DNA of 64,000 nucleotides from Streptomyces sp. CBMA152 (GTDB lineage Bacteria; Actinomycetota; Actinomycetes; Streptomycetales; Streptomycetaceae). Position numbers and translations under genes: made by a program. Of the stretch, positions 42,147-50,561 are shown piece after piece. Where the stretch lies: contig NZ_MECJ01000011.1 in the NCBI RefSeq assembly GCF_014596475.1, positions 186,001 to 250,000 on the forward strand, given 5' to 3'. Numbering within the stretch: the first letter of the stretch is position 1; each line of letters starts with the position of its first letter. The notes below the pieces were generated by a model, which saw only the letters and a list, made by a program, of their open reading frames with translations, was not told where the DNA came from and did not search any database.

Positions 42147-43865
42147 TCACTCCGCCATCTCGTACGCGCCGGACAGCGCCTCCACACGGTCCCAGACCCG
42201 CGCCGAGCGGGCGTCGTCGACGGCCGGGCGGCGGACCGCGCCGAGCGCCCAGGCCTGCTGCTGCTCGGTGGCGGAGTCCTTGCCGTGCAGCTCGACGGCG
42301 TGCGCGGAGAAGTCCCGTACGAGGACCGCGAACAGCTCGTCCAGTACATCCTCGTCCAGACCCGTCAGACGGGCCTGCTCCAGGACCAGCTGGCCGTGGA
42401 CGACGAGCGCGAACAGCTGGCCGACGGCGAGCAGCAGGTCGAGGTCCCGGCTCTGCGCCTCGTCGGGAGCCGCGGTGGTGACGAACTCGCACAGCGCGTC
42501 GGCCTGCTCGCGGAAGCGCGCGACGTTCGGCAGCGTGGCGTACGCGTCGTAGGCGGCGCGCCAGTCGTGGAAGCGTACGGAACCAAGGCCGCGGGCCGGT
42601 CCCTGCCGGAAGAGGAAGTCGTCGTCGGCCGCGTCGAGGCGGGTCGGCACGGCCGGGTACTCCACCGGCTCCAGCAGGTGGTTGCGCATGAACTTGAGGA
42701 TCAGCGCGAGGTTGACGTGGACCGTGCCCTCCAGCTTGGGCAGTCCGCGGATCTCGATCGCCGCCTGGGCGAAGTAGTTGTCCTTCTCGAAGCCCTTGGC
42801 CGCGATGACGTCCCACATCAGGTCGATGACCTTCTCGCCCTCCGTGGTCACCTTCATCTTCGTCATCGGGTTGAAGAGGAGGTAACGGCGGTCGTCGGGC
42901 CCGGCCGAGCGGAAGTAGTCGACGGCGCGGTCGCTGAAGAGCTTCATACCGACGAGACGTACGTACGCGTCCGTCAGCTCGCGGCGCACGTGCGGGAAGG
43001 CGGTGACGGGGCGGCCGTAGAGGATGCGGTTGTGCGCGTGGGTGACAGCCTCGTACATCGCGTGCTCGCAGATGCCGATGGAGGCGGTGCAGAGGTTGAA
43101 CTTGCCGACGTTGACGGTGTTGAGGGCGGCGTCGAAGGCGGCGCGGCCGGTGTGCAGGACGTCGTCCGGGGCGACCGGGTAGTCCTCCAGGCGGAACTCA
43201 CTCACGTACTTCGAGGAGTCGACCACGTTCTTGACCAGGTGGTACGCCGGGTGGCGGCTGTCGGCGGCGAAGAAGACGTAGCCGTCCGGGCCCTCGACGT
43301 CGGTGCGGCGGCCGAAGACCGAGACGAGCCCGGCGGCGTTGCCGTTGCCGATGTAGTACTTGGAGCCGGTGGCCCGGAAGCCGCCGTCGCCGTCGGGCTC
43401 AAGGAGCATGTCGGTGGAGTAGATGTCGGCGCCGTGCGTCTTCTCGGACAGACCGAAGGCGAACACCTCACCCTGGGAGAGGAGTTCGGCCGCGCGGGCG
43501 CGGGCGGCGGCGTTGTCGCTCTGCCACACCGGGCCGAGGCCGAGGATGGTGACCTGCCAGGCGTACCAGTAGTCGAGGCCGTAGAACCCGAAGATCTCGT
43601 TCAGGGCCGCGATCCGGGCGGTGTCCCAGCGCTGGTCCTCGTTCCCGGCATCGGCGGCCGGGGTGAGGAAGGTGGCGAACAGACCCTCCTTGGCGGAGAA
43701 CGCGAGGAAGTCCGCCAGCCAGGCACGGGAGCGGTAGTCCTCGATCAGCCTGCGCTTGCCGCGCTCCTCGAACCAGTCGACGGTGGCCCGCAGCAGCCGA
43801 CGGGTCTCGGCGTCGAAGTGCTGCGGGTCGTAGGTACGCGGGTTGAACAGCAGAGCGTCGGCCAT
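42147..43865 (-). CDS. Acyl-CoA dehydrogenase-family protein
   Basis: The 572-aa flavoprotein shows acyl-CoA dehydrogenase features: a helical N-terminal domain, the central FAFGLSEKTHGADIYSTDML with FATGSKYYIGNGNAAGLVSV-like strands, and a C-terminal helical FAD domain (AAFDAALNTVNVGKFNLCTA, KVIDLMWDVIAAKG). It is longer than the usual 380-400 aa, like the ACAD9/10-like bacterial subgroup with an extra C-terminal domain. The substrate is not predictable. ATG 43865 follows AAAGGCGA. A palindrome at 43991-44008 lies upstream. Confidence 0.85.
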   Translation of the reverse strand: MADALLFNPRTYDPQHFDAETRRLLRATVDWFEERGKRRLIEDYRSRAWLADFLAFSAKEGLFATFLTPAADAGNEDQRWDTARIAALNEIFGFYGLDYWYAWQVTILGLGPVWQSDNAAARARAAELLSQGEVFAFGLSEKTHGADIYSTDMLLEPDGDGGFRATGSKYYIGNGNAAGLVSVFGRRTDVEGPDGYVFFAADSRHPAYHLVKNVVDSSKYVSEFRLEDYPVAPDDVLHTGRAAFDAALNTVNVGKFNLCTASIGICEHAMYEAVTHAHNRILYGRPVTAFPHVRRELTDAYVRLVGMKLFSDRAVDYFRSAGPDDRRYLLFNPMTKMKVTTEGEKVIDLMWDVIAAKGFEKDNYFAQAAIEIRGLPKLEGTVHVNLALILKFMRNHLLEPVEYPAVPTRLDAADDDFLFRQGPARGLGSVRFHDWRAAYDAYATLPNVARFREQADALCEFVTTAAPDEAQSRDLDLLLAVGQLFALVVHGQLVLEQARLTGLDEDVLDELFAVLVRDFSAHAVELHGKDSATEQQQAWALGAVRRPAVDDARSARVWDRVEALSGAYEMAE

Positions 43866-43990
43866 GAAGAGTCGCCTTTCGAGGGGGTGAGGGTTCCGCT
43901 CGAATCGCCGGGCCGGCTCATGGCCGGAGCCTGGCTTCTGCAGCGGAGAGACGAGGATCGCGTGTTCGCGCGCCATACCTCGAATCCTTC

Positions 43991-44008
43991 TATGCAACTC
44001 GTTGCATA
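43991..44008. promoter_or_regulatory. Palindromic operator upstream of the acyl-CoA dehydrogenase gene
   Basis: TATGCAACTCGTTGCATA has 8-base arms around a TC centre, 126 bases before the dehydrogenase ATG. It is typical in size and form of TetR/MarR-type operators. The regulator is not adjacent; the IclR gene downstream is a candidate but has a different usual site. Confidence 0.6.
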
Positions 44009-44013
44009 AACAA

Positions 44014-44034
44014 GTCTCACCGCCCGAGTGAGAC
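44014..44034. terminator. Short dyad between GH3 and acyl-CoA dehydrogenase genes
   Basis: GTCTCAC, CGCCCGA, GTGAGAC has perfect 7-base arms and lies 32 bases past the GH3 stop. It could be a weak terminator of the GH3 transcript or part of the promoter control with the adjacent palindrome. Confidence 0.4.
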
Positions 44035-44065
44035 CCGACTCACCCATGGCAGCCGGGGCGGAGGG

Positions 44066-46015
44066 TCAGCGCTGGGCGGTCAGGCCGTATCCGTACGGGA
44101 ACAGCGGGTCGTAATGGGCGTCGCCCACGTTGATCGGTTCCTGGGCCTCGCTGCGGGGCCAGGTCACCGGGAGCTTGCCGGTGAAGGGGCGCTTGCCGAA
44201 CAGGACGTCCGCGACCCCGTCGCCTTCGCTGCCGGGGAGCCAGGACATGGCGAAGGCGTCCGCCTTGGGCAGTTGGTCGGTGATGATCTGCGGGCGGCCC
44301 GCGACGTCGAGGACGAGGCATGTCCTGATCGCGGAACATACGCGGTCGATGTTCGCCCGGTCCGTGGCGGAGAGGTTGAGAGTGTGGCCGCCGGTGCCGA
44401 CGTCGCCGACACCTTCGGCGTAGGGGGTTTCGCCGATGACGACGATGCCTACGTCGGAGCCGGTCATGGGGGCGGTGGCGTCGGCGCTGTACGTGACGTT
44501 CTTCGCGTCGCGCTGGATTCCCTGGAGGATGGTGGTGCCGGGGAAGGCGGTGTTGCCGGACTGGCCCTGCCAGGTCACGGTCCAGCCGCCGGCCTGGTTG
44601 CCGAGGTCGTTGGCGTTGACTCCCGCCACATAGATGTGCTGGGAGGGCTTGAGCGGCAGCGCGTGGTGGTCGTTCTTCAGCAGGACCTGGGATTCGGCGA
44701 CCGCACGACGGGCCACGGCCCGATGGGCGGGCGAGCCGACGGTGTCGATGTTGGCCCGGTCCGTGAACGGGTGCTCGAACAGGCCGAGTTGGAACTTCGC
44801 GCGCAGAACACGGGAGACCGCGTCGTCGATACGGGACATCGGGACGCGGCCCGCCTGGACCTCGGCGGCGAGAGTCTGCTCGAACTGCGGGGCGTCGTAC
44901 GGCTGCATGAACATGTCCATACCGGCGTTCACCGAGGTGCGGACCTGGGTCGCGAAGTCGCCCGGCAGTTGGGTGATGGCGTCCCAGTCGCTGATGAGGA
45001 ACCCGTCGAAGCCGATCTTCCGCTTCAGGACGTCGGTGAGCAGCTCCTTGCTGGCGCTCATCTTGACCGGCTGACTGCCGGGCACGTCGGTCCACTGGAC
45101 GGACGAGTAGGACGGCATGACACTGCCGACGCCGTGGACCTGGACGGCGGTGACGTACGGGGCCAGGTCGACGGCGGCGAACCGCTGATGGCTGGTGCGG
45201 GTGATACCCCGGTCGATGGTGTAGTCGCCGGTGGTGGAGGTGCCGTAGGTGGTGTCGCCGTCACCGGCGTAGTGCTTGACGGTGGCCAGCACGCGGTCGG
45301 GCCGGGCCAGGTCCTTCGTACGGGTGCCCTGGAAGCCGTCGATGGCGCTTTCCATCCGCTGGACCAGCGCCGGATCCTCGCCGAAGCTCTCATACGTACG
45401 GCCCCAGCGGTCGTCGCGGGCGACGCACACGCACGGTGCGAAGACCCACTGCGGGCCGGTGGCCCGGGTCTCGGTGGCCGTGATGTGCTCCTCTTCGGCC
45501 ACCAGCCGGGGGTCACGCGTGGCGCCCATGCCGATGTTGTGCGGAAAGATCGTCGCGCCGACCAGATTGCCGTCCCCGTGCACGGAGTCGATCCCGTACA
45601 GCAGCGGGATGTGCAGCCGGGACGCGAGCGCGTGCGTCTGGTAGCCGTCGATCATGTCCGCCCACGCCGCAGGGGTGTTGGGCGTCGGGGTGGATCCGCC
45701 GCCGGACAGCAGCGAGCCGAGGTTGAGGTGGGTGATCTGCGTGGGGTCGGCGTCGACCGAGCCGCGTTCGGCCTGGGTCATCTGGCCGATTTTCTCGGCC
45801 GTGGTCATCCGGCCGAGCAGATCGGAGACCCGCCGCGCCACCGGCAGCTTCGGGTCGAGGTACGCGGGGGCTGTCGCGGTGCCGGGGTCGGCCAGGGCCG
45901 ACGAGGCGGGCATGGCGGTGGCGACGAGGGCGGCCGCGACCAGCAGTACGCCTGCCGTGCGTCGACCGGTGGTGCGTGCTCGCGGCCGGGCGCCGCGTGC
46001 GGGGTGAAGTCTCAC
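44066..46015 (-). CDS. Secreted GH3 beta-glucosidase
   Basis: The 649-aa protein has a signal peptide (basic start, hydrophobic VLLVAAALVATAMPASSALA) and a complete glycoside hydrolase family 3 structure. The TIM-barrel has IPLLYGIDSVHGDGN, GPQWVFAPC, ATVKHYAGDG and the nucleophile Asp in FLISDWDAI. The second alpha/beta sandwich domain includes LLKNDHHALPL. It should release glucose from beta-glucosides such as cello-oligosaccharides. GTG 46015 follows AAGGAG. It lies 132 bases downstream of the GH12 gene on the same strand, and the two enzymes complement each other in cellulose use. Confidence 0.92.
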   Translation of the reverse strand: MRLHPARGARPRARTTGRRTAGVLLVAAALVATAMPASSALADPGTATAPAYLDPKLPVARRVSDLLGRMTTAEKIGQMTQAERGSVDADPTQITHLNLGSLLSGGGSTPTPNTPAAWADMIDGYQTHALASRLHIPLLYGIDSVHGDGNLVGATIFPHNIGMGATRDPRLVAEEEHITATETRATGPQWVFAPCVCVARDDRWGRTYESFGEDPALVQRMESAIDGFQGTRTKDLARPDRVLATVKHYAGDGDTTYGTSTTGDYTIDRGITRTSHQRFAAVDLAPYVTAVQVHGVGSVMPSYSSVQWTDVPGSQPVKMSASKELLTDVLKRKIGFDGFLISDWDAITQLPGDFATQVRTSVNAGMDMFMQPYDAPQFEQTLAAEVQAGRVPMSRIDDAVSRVLRAKFQLGLFEHPFTDRANIDTVGSPAHRAVARRAVAESQVLLKNDHHALPLKPSQHIYVAGVNANDLGNQAGGWTVTWQGQSGNTAFPGTTILQGIQRDAKNVTYSADATAPMTGSDVGIVVIGETPYAEGVGDVGTGGHTLNLSATDRANIDRVCSAIRTCLVLDVAGRPQIITDQLPKADAFAMSWLPGSEGDGVADVLFGKRPFTGKLPVTWPRSEAQEPINVGDAHYDPLFPYGYGLTAQR

Positions 46016-46147
46016 GTCGATGCTCCTTGGAACGTGGCCGCCTCGCGGGGCGCGACCGGGTTACGGTGCCGAAATGTTGTCCGGAGTGGCGCCCCGCGAA
46101 TCCGCTGCTTTCACGCGGCGCCCGAATCCTGTGGTGCGGGGATCGCG

Positions 46148-47341
46148 CTACTTCTGCGTCCACAACTGGTTGGGCTGGGTGCCGCCGCCGTAGCAGTCCC
46201 AGATCTGCAGGAGCGCGCCATTGGCGGAACCCTCGGCGTCCAGGCACTTCCCGGACCGGGGGTTGGTGACGGTGCCGTTGGCGTTGAACTGCCACTGCTG
46301 GGCGCCGGTGCCGTTGCACGACCAGAGCCGCACCTGTGCGCCATTGGCCGTGGAACCGGCGGCCACATCAAGGCACTTGCCGCTCTGCGGGTTCACGATC
46401 TGCCCGCCGTCACGCTTGAACTGCTGGTTCCACCCGCTGCCGCAGTCCCACAACTGCACGGCCGTGCCGTCGGAGCTGCCCCGGTCCTTCAGGTCCAGGC
46501 AGCGGCCGCTCTGCTGCCCGACGACCGTGCCCGGCGTCGCGCCACCGCCGCCCGAGCCGTTCGAGTCGTACGAGAAGGAGTGCACGGACAGTCCGGGCCC
46601 GCCCACCCACGGCTCGAAACCGAACTGCACACTGGTCATGTACCAGGCCGACTGGAGAAAGCCGCGGGTGATCGAGTCGTCGGTGAAGTCCTTGATGTTC
46701 ACCGTGATCGTATGGGTGGGCTGCTGACGGACGTACGAGACGGTGTTCCAGGTGATGCCGCTGCCCTGACGGCCGTACCACACATCCCAGTTGGCGCCCT
46801 CGATCCAGACGGTGGCGACCTTGCTGCCGTACGGTGTGGGCGGCCCGGAGTGGTTGGCCCAGATCATCAGCTCCTCGCCGTTGTTCTGGCCCGACGGGTT
46901 GGGGCTGGTGTCGAACCAGATGTCGTAGGAGGCGTCCCACTGCCCGTCGGCGGTGCCGAAGTCGACGCTGGACCGCGGGTTGTACGCGCTGCCGAAGGAC
47001 GACACCCGCAGGGGCAGACCGTTACCGGTGGAGCAGTTGCCGTAGTGGCAGCCGGCGTAGACCGAGGGGTACGCGGCCGGTGCGCCGCCGCTGCCCACGT
47101 TGTGCCAGCCCTTGGTGATGTCGAAGCCGTCATCGCGCACGTCGATGCACTGCTCGACCGAGTCGCCCCACTCGTTGTTCTGGACGACGTACTTGCCGCC
47201 CGACACCTTCGTACTGTCGGTCCTGCCGCAGAGGGTGGTGCTCGCGGACGCCGAGGACGCGCCGGCCAGAGAGAGGGCGACCATGAGCAGAGCAACCACG
47301 ACAGCCACGGCCCCATGTGGCTTCAGGCGCGATCTGGGCAT
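46148..47341 (-). CDS. Secreted GH12 endoglucanase with C-terminal CBM13
   Basis: The 397-aa protein has a signal peptide (ending ASA-ST) and a GH12 domain (about residues 40-260) with nucleophile Glu in NNGEELMIWANH and acid/base Glu in GFEPWVGG. A Gly/Ser linker leads to a ricin-B/CBM13 trefoil with three repeats (GRCLDLKDRG, GKCLDVAAG, GKCLDAEG; QQF/QQW). It should cut beta-1,4-glucan or xyloglucan internally and bind polysaccharide. ATG 47341 follows AAAGGAT. A CebR-like box 71 bases upstream suggests induction by cello-oligosaccharides. Confidence 0.92.
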   Translation of the reverse strand: MPRSRLKPHGAVAVVVALLMVALSLAGASSASASTTLCGRTDSTKVSGGKYVVQNNEWGDSVEQCIDVRDDGFDITKGWHNVGSGGAPAAYPSVYAGCHYGNCSTGNGLPLRVSSFGSAYNPRSSVDFGTADGQWDASYDIWFDTSPNPSGQNNGEELMIWANHSGPPTPYGSKVATVWIEGANWDVWYGRQGSGITWNTVSYVRQQPTHTITVNIKDFTDDSITRGFLQSAWYMTSVQFGFEPWVGGPGLSVHSFSYDSNGSGGGGATPGTVVGQQSGRCLDLKDRGSSDGTAVQLWDCGSGWNQQFKRDGGQIVNPQSGKCLDVAAGSTANGAQVRLWSCNGTGAQQWQFNANGTVTNPRSGKCLDAEGSANGALLQIWDCYGGGTQPNQLWTQK

Positions 47342-47411
47342 GGGGGATCCTTTCGATCGCCGGGTGGGCCTCTGCCGCACCCGGGCGGTGGGGGGGATGC
47401 GCCGTGATCGA

Positions 47412-47425
47412 TGGGAGCGCTCCCG
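47412..47425 (-). promoter_or_regulatory. CebR-like cellobiose operator
   Basis: TGGGAGCGCTCCCG matches the 14-base CebR box (TGGGAGCGCTCCCA) known from Streptomyces cellulase genes at 13 of 14 positions. It lies 71 bases before the GH12 start, the usual position for repression relieved by cellobiose or cellotriose. Confidence 0.8.
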
Positions 47426-47479
47426 TACGCGGCGACGCCGGCTCCTTCCGGAAAAGGGCATGCGGGAGCACTCGGACCA

Positions 47480-47501
47480 AGACGGCTCGCCGGAGCCGTC
47501 T
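47480..47501. terminator. Hairpin, probable terminator of the lipoprotein gene
   Basis: AGACGGCTC and GAGCCGTCT pair around GCCG, 225 bases past the stop of the minus-strand lipoprotein gene and upstream of the GH12 control region. Confidence 0.5.
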
Positions 47502-47725
47502 CCGAAGCGGAGAAGCAGAAGAACCAGTACGCGGCGGACGAGCTCGCCCAGCTCGCTCACGCCACAACACATGAAGCCAGCGCAGCTGATTGACTGTCAA
47601 GCGGCGTGCATACGTTCACTTTATGAAGTCAGCGCGGGGTGCCTGTGGTGGGCGTGAACGCCGACCACTTCGCCCTGAACACCACTGAGTTGCCGGGCTT
47701 GACCGGCTTGACCCGGCTTGCCGAT

Positions 47726-48607
47726 TCAGTCCATCCGAGGCAGGTACGGCAGTGCGGCGCCGGAATCCGCATTCACCGGGACCCGTCCGGCGAGGGGTTC
47801 CTTGAGGCGCACAGTGACCTTCGCGACCTTCAGCGACGCGTCGCAGATTCCCTTGAACGTCCCCTTGCGCTCAACGGCGGCGAGCACGACACTGTCGCGG
47901 CTTTCCCGCACCCGCACGTCCACACCCTTGGCACAGGCGCCATAGCCTGTGTCCACTGTCAGCAAATACCCCTCGGACGACACGGCACCGATACCCATGA
48001 TCGGCATCAACCCGCCCGCGCGCGGCAGCACGCCCACCGGCGACGCGGGCAACTCCGGGGAGGGGATCGCCACCCGGGTGAGCGGGGTGGCGTAACCCTT
48101 GACGGAAAACCGCCATACGGGCAGGCGGGCCGGGCCGCGCGAGGTGAGCACCGTCCGCTCACCGCGATCGGCGCCGGTCACCACCAGCGGCGGCGCACCC
48201 TTCTCGCTGCTCCGGGCGCCCAGTAACGCAAATGTCTGAGGTGCCGTCAGCACCGGTGTGGCCGTGGTGGATCCGTCCGCCCAGTGGACACTGGCCGGCG
48301 GGGTGCCGTCGGGCAGGCTGCCGCGCAGCTCCAGCCATTTGTTGCGGTACGCCTCCTTGTCCTGCTCGGAGCGGAAGGCGTCCTGCGGCAGTTGGATGGC
48401 GTCTTCGAGCAGGTAGACGCCCCCGCGCCACTGCCGGGCCGCCTGCGATCCGTCCCAGGCGTCGGCCACCTTCTTCATCCGCGCGTCGGCGTCCTTCGCC
48501 GGGATGCTCACCGCATCCCCGTCGGAACCGGAACATCCGGCCGCCAGCACCGCACCCGCCGTCATCGCGACCACCGCGACCACCGCCGTCGAGACCGCTC
48601 TGCGCAT
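47726..48607 (-). CDS. Putative lipoprotein, function unknown
   Basis: The 293-aa protein has a lipoprotein signal with lipobox LAAGC (Cys25). The exported part has a helical start (KDADARMKKVADAWDGSQAA) and a later beta-rich half (YLLTVDTGYGACAKGVDVRV, KVAKVTVRLKEPLAG) with two cysteines (ACAKG and GICDASL) that may pair. No family is recognised. ATG 48607 follows GGGGGAG. It stands alone between the GH12 control region and the terminator at 48729-48769. Confidence 0.7.
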   Translation of the reverse strand: MRRAVSTAVVAVVAMTAGAVLAAGCSGSDGDAVSIPAKDADARMKKVADAWDGSQAARQWRGGVYLLEDAIQLPQDAFRSEQDKEAYRNKWLELRGSLPDGTPPASVHWADGSTTATPVLTAPQTFALLGARSSEKGAPPLVVTGADRGERTVLTSRGPARLPVWRFSVKGYATPLTRVAIPSPELPASPVGVLPRAGGLMPIMGIGAVSSEGYLLTVDTGYGACAKGVDVRVRESRDSVVLAAVERKGTFKGICDASLKVAKVTVRLKEPLAGRVPVNADSGAALPYLPRMD

Positions 48608-48728
48608 GATGTCTCCCCCGTCTCGCCCTGGGCCGTTTCCCCTTGGGCGTGAGCGGGCGTGCGCCGGTTCCACGGGCGGCTGGAAATCAGCCAGCGGCGG
48701 CGCGGTGCGGTTGTACCCACGGCAACAT

Positions 48729-48769
48729 GAGGACGTGCCGGGTCCAGGGCATGGACCCGGCACGTCCTC
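48729..48769 (-). terminator. Very strong 18-bp hairpin terminator
   Basis: GAGGACGTGCCGGGTCCA and TGGACCCGGCACGTCCTC pair perfectly over 18 bases around GGGCA, 25 bases past the stop of the Tat-secreted small protein gene on the minus strand. Confidence 0.85.
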
Positions 48770-48794
48770 GCCCCCGGAAGGGCATGCGCTGCCG

Positions 48795-49121
48795 TCAGAG
48801 GTGTTCGGCAGGGTTGGCCGGCAGGAAGAAGTTCCAGCTTCCCGGACCGTGGTGCTGGCCGTCCGGGGAGTTTCTGGAGGCGCAGGCGCCGTTGGTGGGC
48901 GCGCCGTTCCACCAGAGGCTGAAGCAGTAGTTGCAGAAGCGCCAGTTGTCCTGGTACGCCGTTACACGGTCCGGGATCGGAAGCCCTGCCAAGGCTCGCG
49001 CCTGGTTGTGCGAGGCGGCGGCGCGGGCGGCGGGCGTACCCATGATGGCCGCACCGGCGACGAGGGTCGCTCCTCCCGCCGCCTTCATGACCCTGCGACG
49101 GCTCTGCTGCTGATCGGTCAT
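48795..49121 (-). CDS. Tat-secreted small protein, function unknown
   Basis: The 108-aa protein has a Tat signal (QSRRRVMKAAGGATLVAGAA, cleavage near ARA-AA) and about 75 mature residues rich in Trp and Asn (YQDNWRFCNYCFSLWWNGAP, GACASRNSPDGQHHGPGSWN). Cysteines sit in CNYC and GAC. Tat export suggests that it folds or binds a cofactor or metal before export. No family is recognised. AAAGGAG before ATG 49121 is strong. The leader carries the 70-base element shared with the IclR gene. Confidence 0.75.
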   Translation of the reverse strand: MTDQQQSRRRVMKAAGGATLVAGAAIMGTPAARAAASHNQARALAGLPIPDRVTAYQDNWRFCNYCFSLWWNGAPTNGACASRNSPDGQHHGPGSWNFFLPANPAEHL

Positions 49122-49137
49122 GTGCTCACTCCTTTCG

Positions 49138-49207
49138 GGCTGCGCCAACCTTGCTCCGATCCCAACTGGGCCAGGAATCACGAATATTGGGTATTGACAG
49201 CCTTCAC
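49138..49207 (-). repeat. Conserved 5' element, copy 2 (upstream of the Tat-secreted protein gene)
   Basis: This block is 80 percent identical over 70 ungapped bases to 42007-42076, with core GTCAATACCCAATA on the minus strand 65 bases before ATG 49121 (63 bases at the other copy). A third, shorter match (AATACCCAAT) lies 55 bases before the response regulator start at 17915. Confidence 0.75.
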
Positions 49208-49235
49208 TGAGTGATCCGGACATCCGGCGAACGGC

Positions 49236-50258
49236 TCATCGGCCGAGCAACCGCCGAAGCCAGCGCGTACGGGCTTCGCGGGCGTCCCGGCTGAGGTCCG
49301 CCTGCGGCGCGAGGGTGTCGAAGCCATGGAACGCGCCGGGCCATACGTGCAGTTCGGCCTCGCCACCCGCCTGCCAGATCGCATCGGCGTAGGCCACGAC
49401 CTCGTCCCTGAAGGTCTCGGCCGACCCGACTTCGAGGTAGGCCGGGGGCAGCTCGGACAGATCCGTGGCGCGGGCGGGGGCCGCATACGGAGGAAGGTCT
49501 TCGGCCCCGTACAAGTCGCCCAACAGGGCCTGCCACGCGGTCGCGTTGGAGGTCCGGTCCCAGGTGTCACGACCGGCCATCTGATGGCTGGAAAACGTGT
49601 CGTTACGGTCGTCGAGCATCGGGCTGAGGAGCAGTTGGCCGATCGGGGTCGGACCGCCACGGTCGCGGGTCAGCAGGGCGAGGGCGGCGGCGAGTCCACC
49701 CCCGGCGCTCTTCCCGCCCACGAGGATGCGATCGACGTCGAGGCCGAGGTCAGCCGCGTGATCAGCGGCCCATACCAGCCCCGCATGACAGTCCTCCACC
49801 GGTCCGGGGTACTGCGCGTGCGGCGCCAGGCGGTACTCGACGGAGATGACGGCGAGTTGCAACGGGAGAGCCCATTCGCGGAGCAGGCGCGGCAGTACGG
49901 ACCACGCGTTGCCCGTGATCATTCCGCCGCCGTGCATGTAGTAGAGGAGCGGCAGTGGCCCATCGACCCCGGCGGGCCGCGCGCTCACGAGCGTGACATC
50001 CGGCCCGCCCGACGCCCCCGGCACACGCAGCTCCTCCACCTCGAAGCGGTCATCGGCCCGCAGATCCCCCACCGTGGGCCTGGGCCGCCCCGCCGCATCC
50101 CGCTTCTGCCAGGCAACAAGGCTCTCCGGGGTGACCGGCTCCCGCGCCTCCTCCCCCAGGGCTGCCAGCACGACACGCAGCTCCGGATCGATGGGAGGCG
50201 GCACGTACCGAGCCGTCGACGCAGACCCGCGCTCCAGCGGTATGTCACCGACACCCAC
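49236..50258 (-). CDS. Alpha/beta hydrolase, HSL-type esterase
   Basis: The 340-aa protein has the oxyanion motif MHGGGM, the nucleophile Ser in VGGKSAGGGLAAALA (Lys in place of the usual Asp or Glu in GxSxG), ISVEYRLAPHAQYPG, EVGSAETFRDE with the acid, and the base His in GAFHGFD. There is no signal peptide, so it is a cytoplasmic ester hydrolase of unknown substrate. GTG 50258 follows GGGGAG. It is divergent from the ribosomal protection gene. A much longer open frame runs through the same strand to 51428, but only this part is gene-like. Confidence 0.87.
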   Translation of the reverse strand: MGVGDIPLERGSASTARYVPPPIDPELRVVLAALGEEAREPVTPESLVAWQKRDAAGRPRPTVGDLRADDRFEVEELRVPGASGGPDVTLVSARPAGVDGPLPLLYYMHGGGMITGNAWSVLPRLLREWALPLQLAVISVEYRLAPHAQYPGPVEDCHAGLVWAADHAADLGLDVDRILVGGKSAGGGLAAALALLTRDRGGPTPIGQLLLSPMLDDRNDTFSSHQMAGRDTWDRTSNATAWQALLGDLYGAEDLPPYAAPARATDLSELPPAYLEVGSAETFRDEVVAYADAIWQAGGEAELHVWPGAFHGFDTLAPQADLSRDAREARTRWLRRLLGR

Positions 50259-50438
50259 GACAAGAGCTCCCCTCGGTTGACGGACGCCCGACGGCACCCC
50301 GACCAGGACAGCTTGCCAGCCGGGCCGCGCGGGTGAGCAACACCGGACATCGCCGTACCCTGCCGAAAACCAGTCGCCGACCCCGACCCCGCTGTGCGAG
50401 TGTGACGGGAGAGGCCCTCTGCGACCAAGGAGATCATC

Positions 50439-50561
50439 ATGCGCGGAACGTTCATGTCCCAGACGAAAGGAATGCTCATCAACCTGAAGGACATGACGCT
50501 TCATGCGCAGTACGTCACGCACGCTCAACCTGGGGATCCTGGCGCACGTCGATGCCGGTAA
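50439..50561 (+). CDS. Possible 40-aa leader peptide overlapping the OtrA-type gene
   Basis: ATG 50439 has a perfect AAGGAG six bases upstream, far better than the site of the resistance gene that starts at 50503 in another frame. The frame (MRGTFMSQTKGMLINLKDMT and on) ends at TAA 50559-50561, 58 bases inside the resistance gene. Ribosomes on this leader would pass over the resistance gene start, so it could couple or attenuate expression as leader frames do for some antibiotic resistance genes. No homologue is known to me. Confidence 0.45.
   Translation: MRGTFMSQTKGMLINLKDMTLHAQYVTHAQPGDPGARRCR

Larger units (their letters stand above)
47342..47725. promoter_or_regulatory. Control region upstream of the GH12 gene
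   Basis: This 384-base stretch has no gene. It contains the CebR-like box (47412-47425) and the hairpin at 47480-47501. On the minus strand at about 47600-47590 a TTGACA hexamer could be a -35 element. Around 47690-47725 there are short direct repeats of GGCTTGACC. Nothing else is recognised. Confidence 0.45.

Noticed and set aside
44114..47407. A plus-strand open frame of about 1,100 codons antisense to the GH3 and GH12 genes
   Set aside because: It is low-complexity (Gly/Val/Arg-rich), spans two strongly supported enzymes and their gap, and arises from the high G/C third positions of the real genes.
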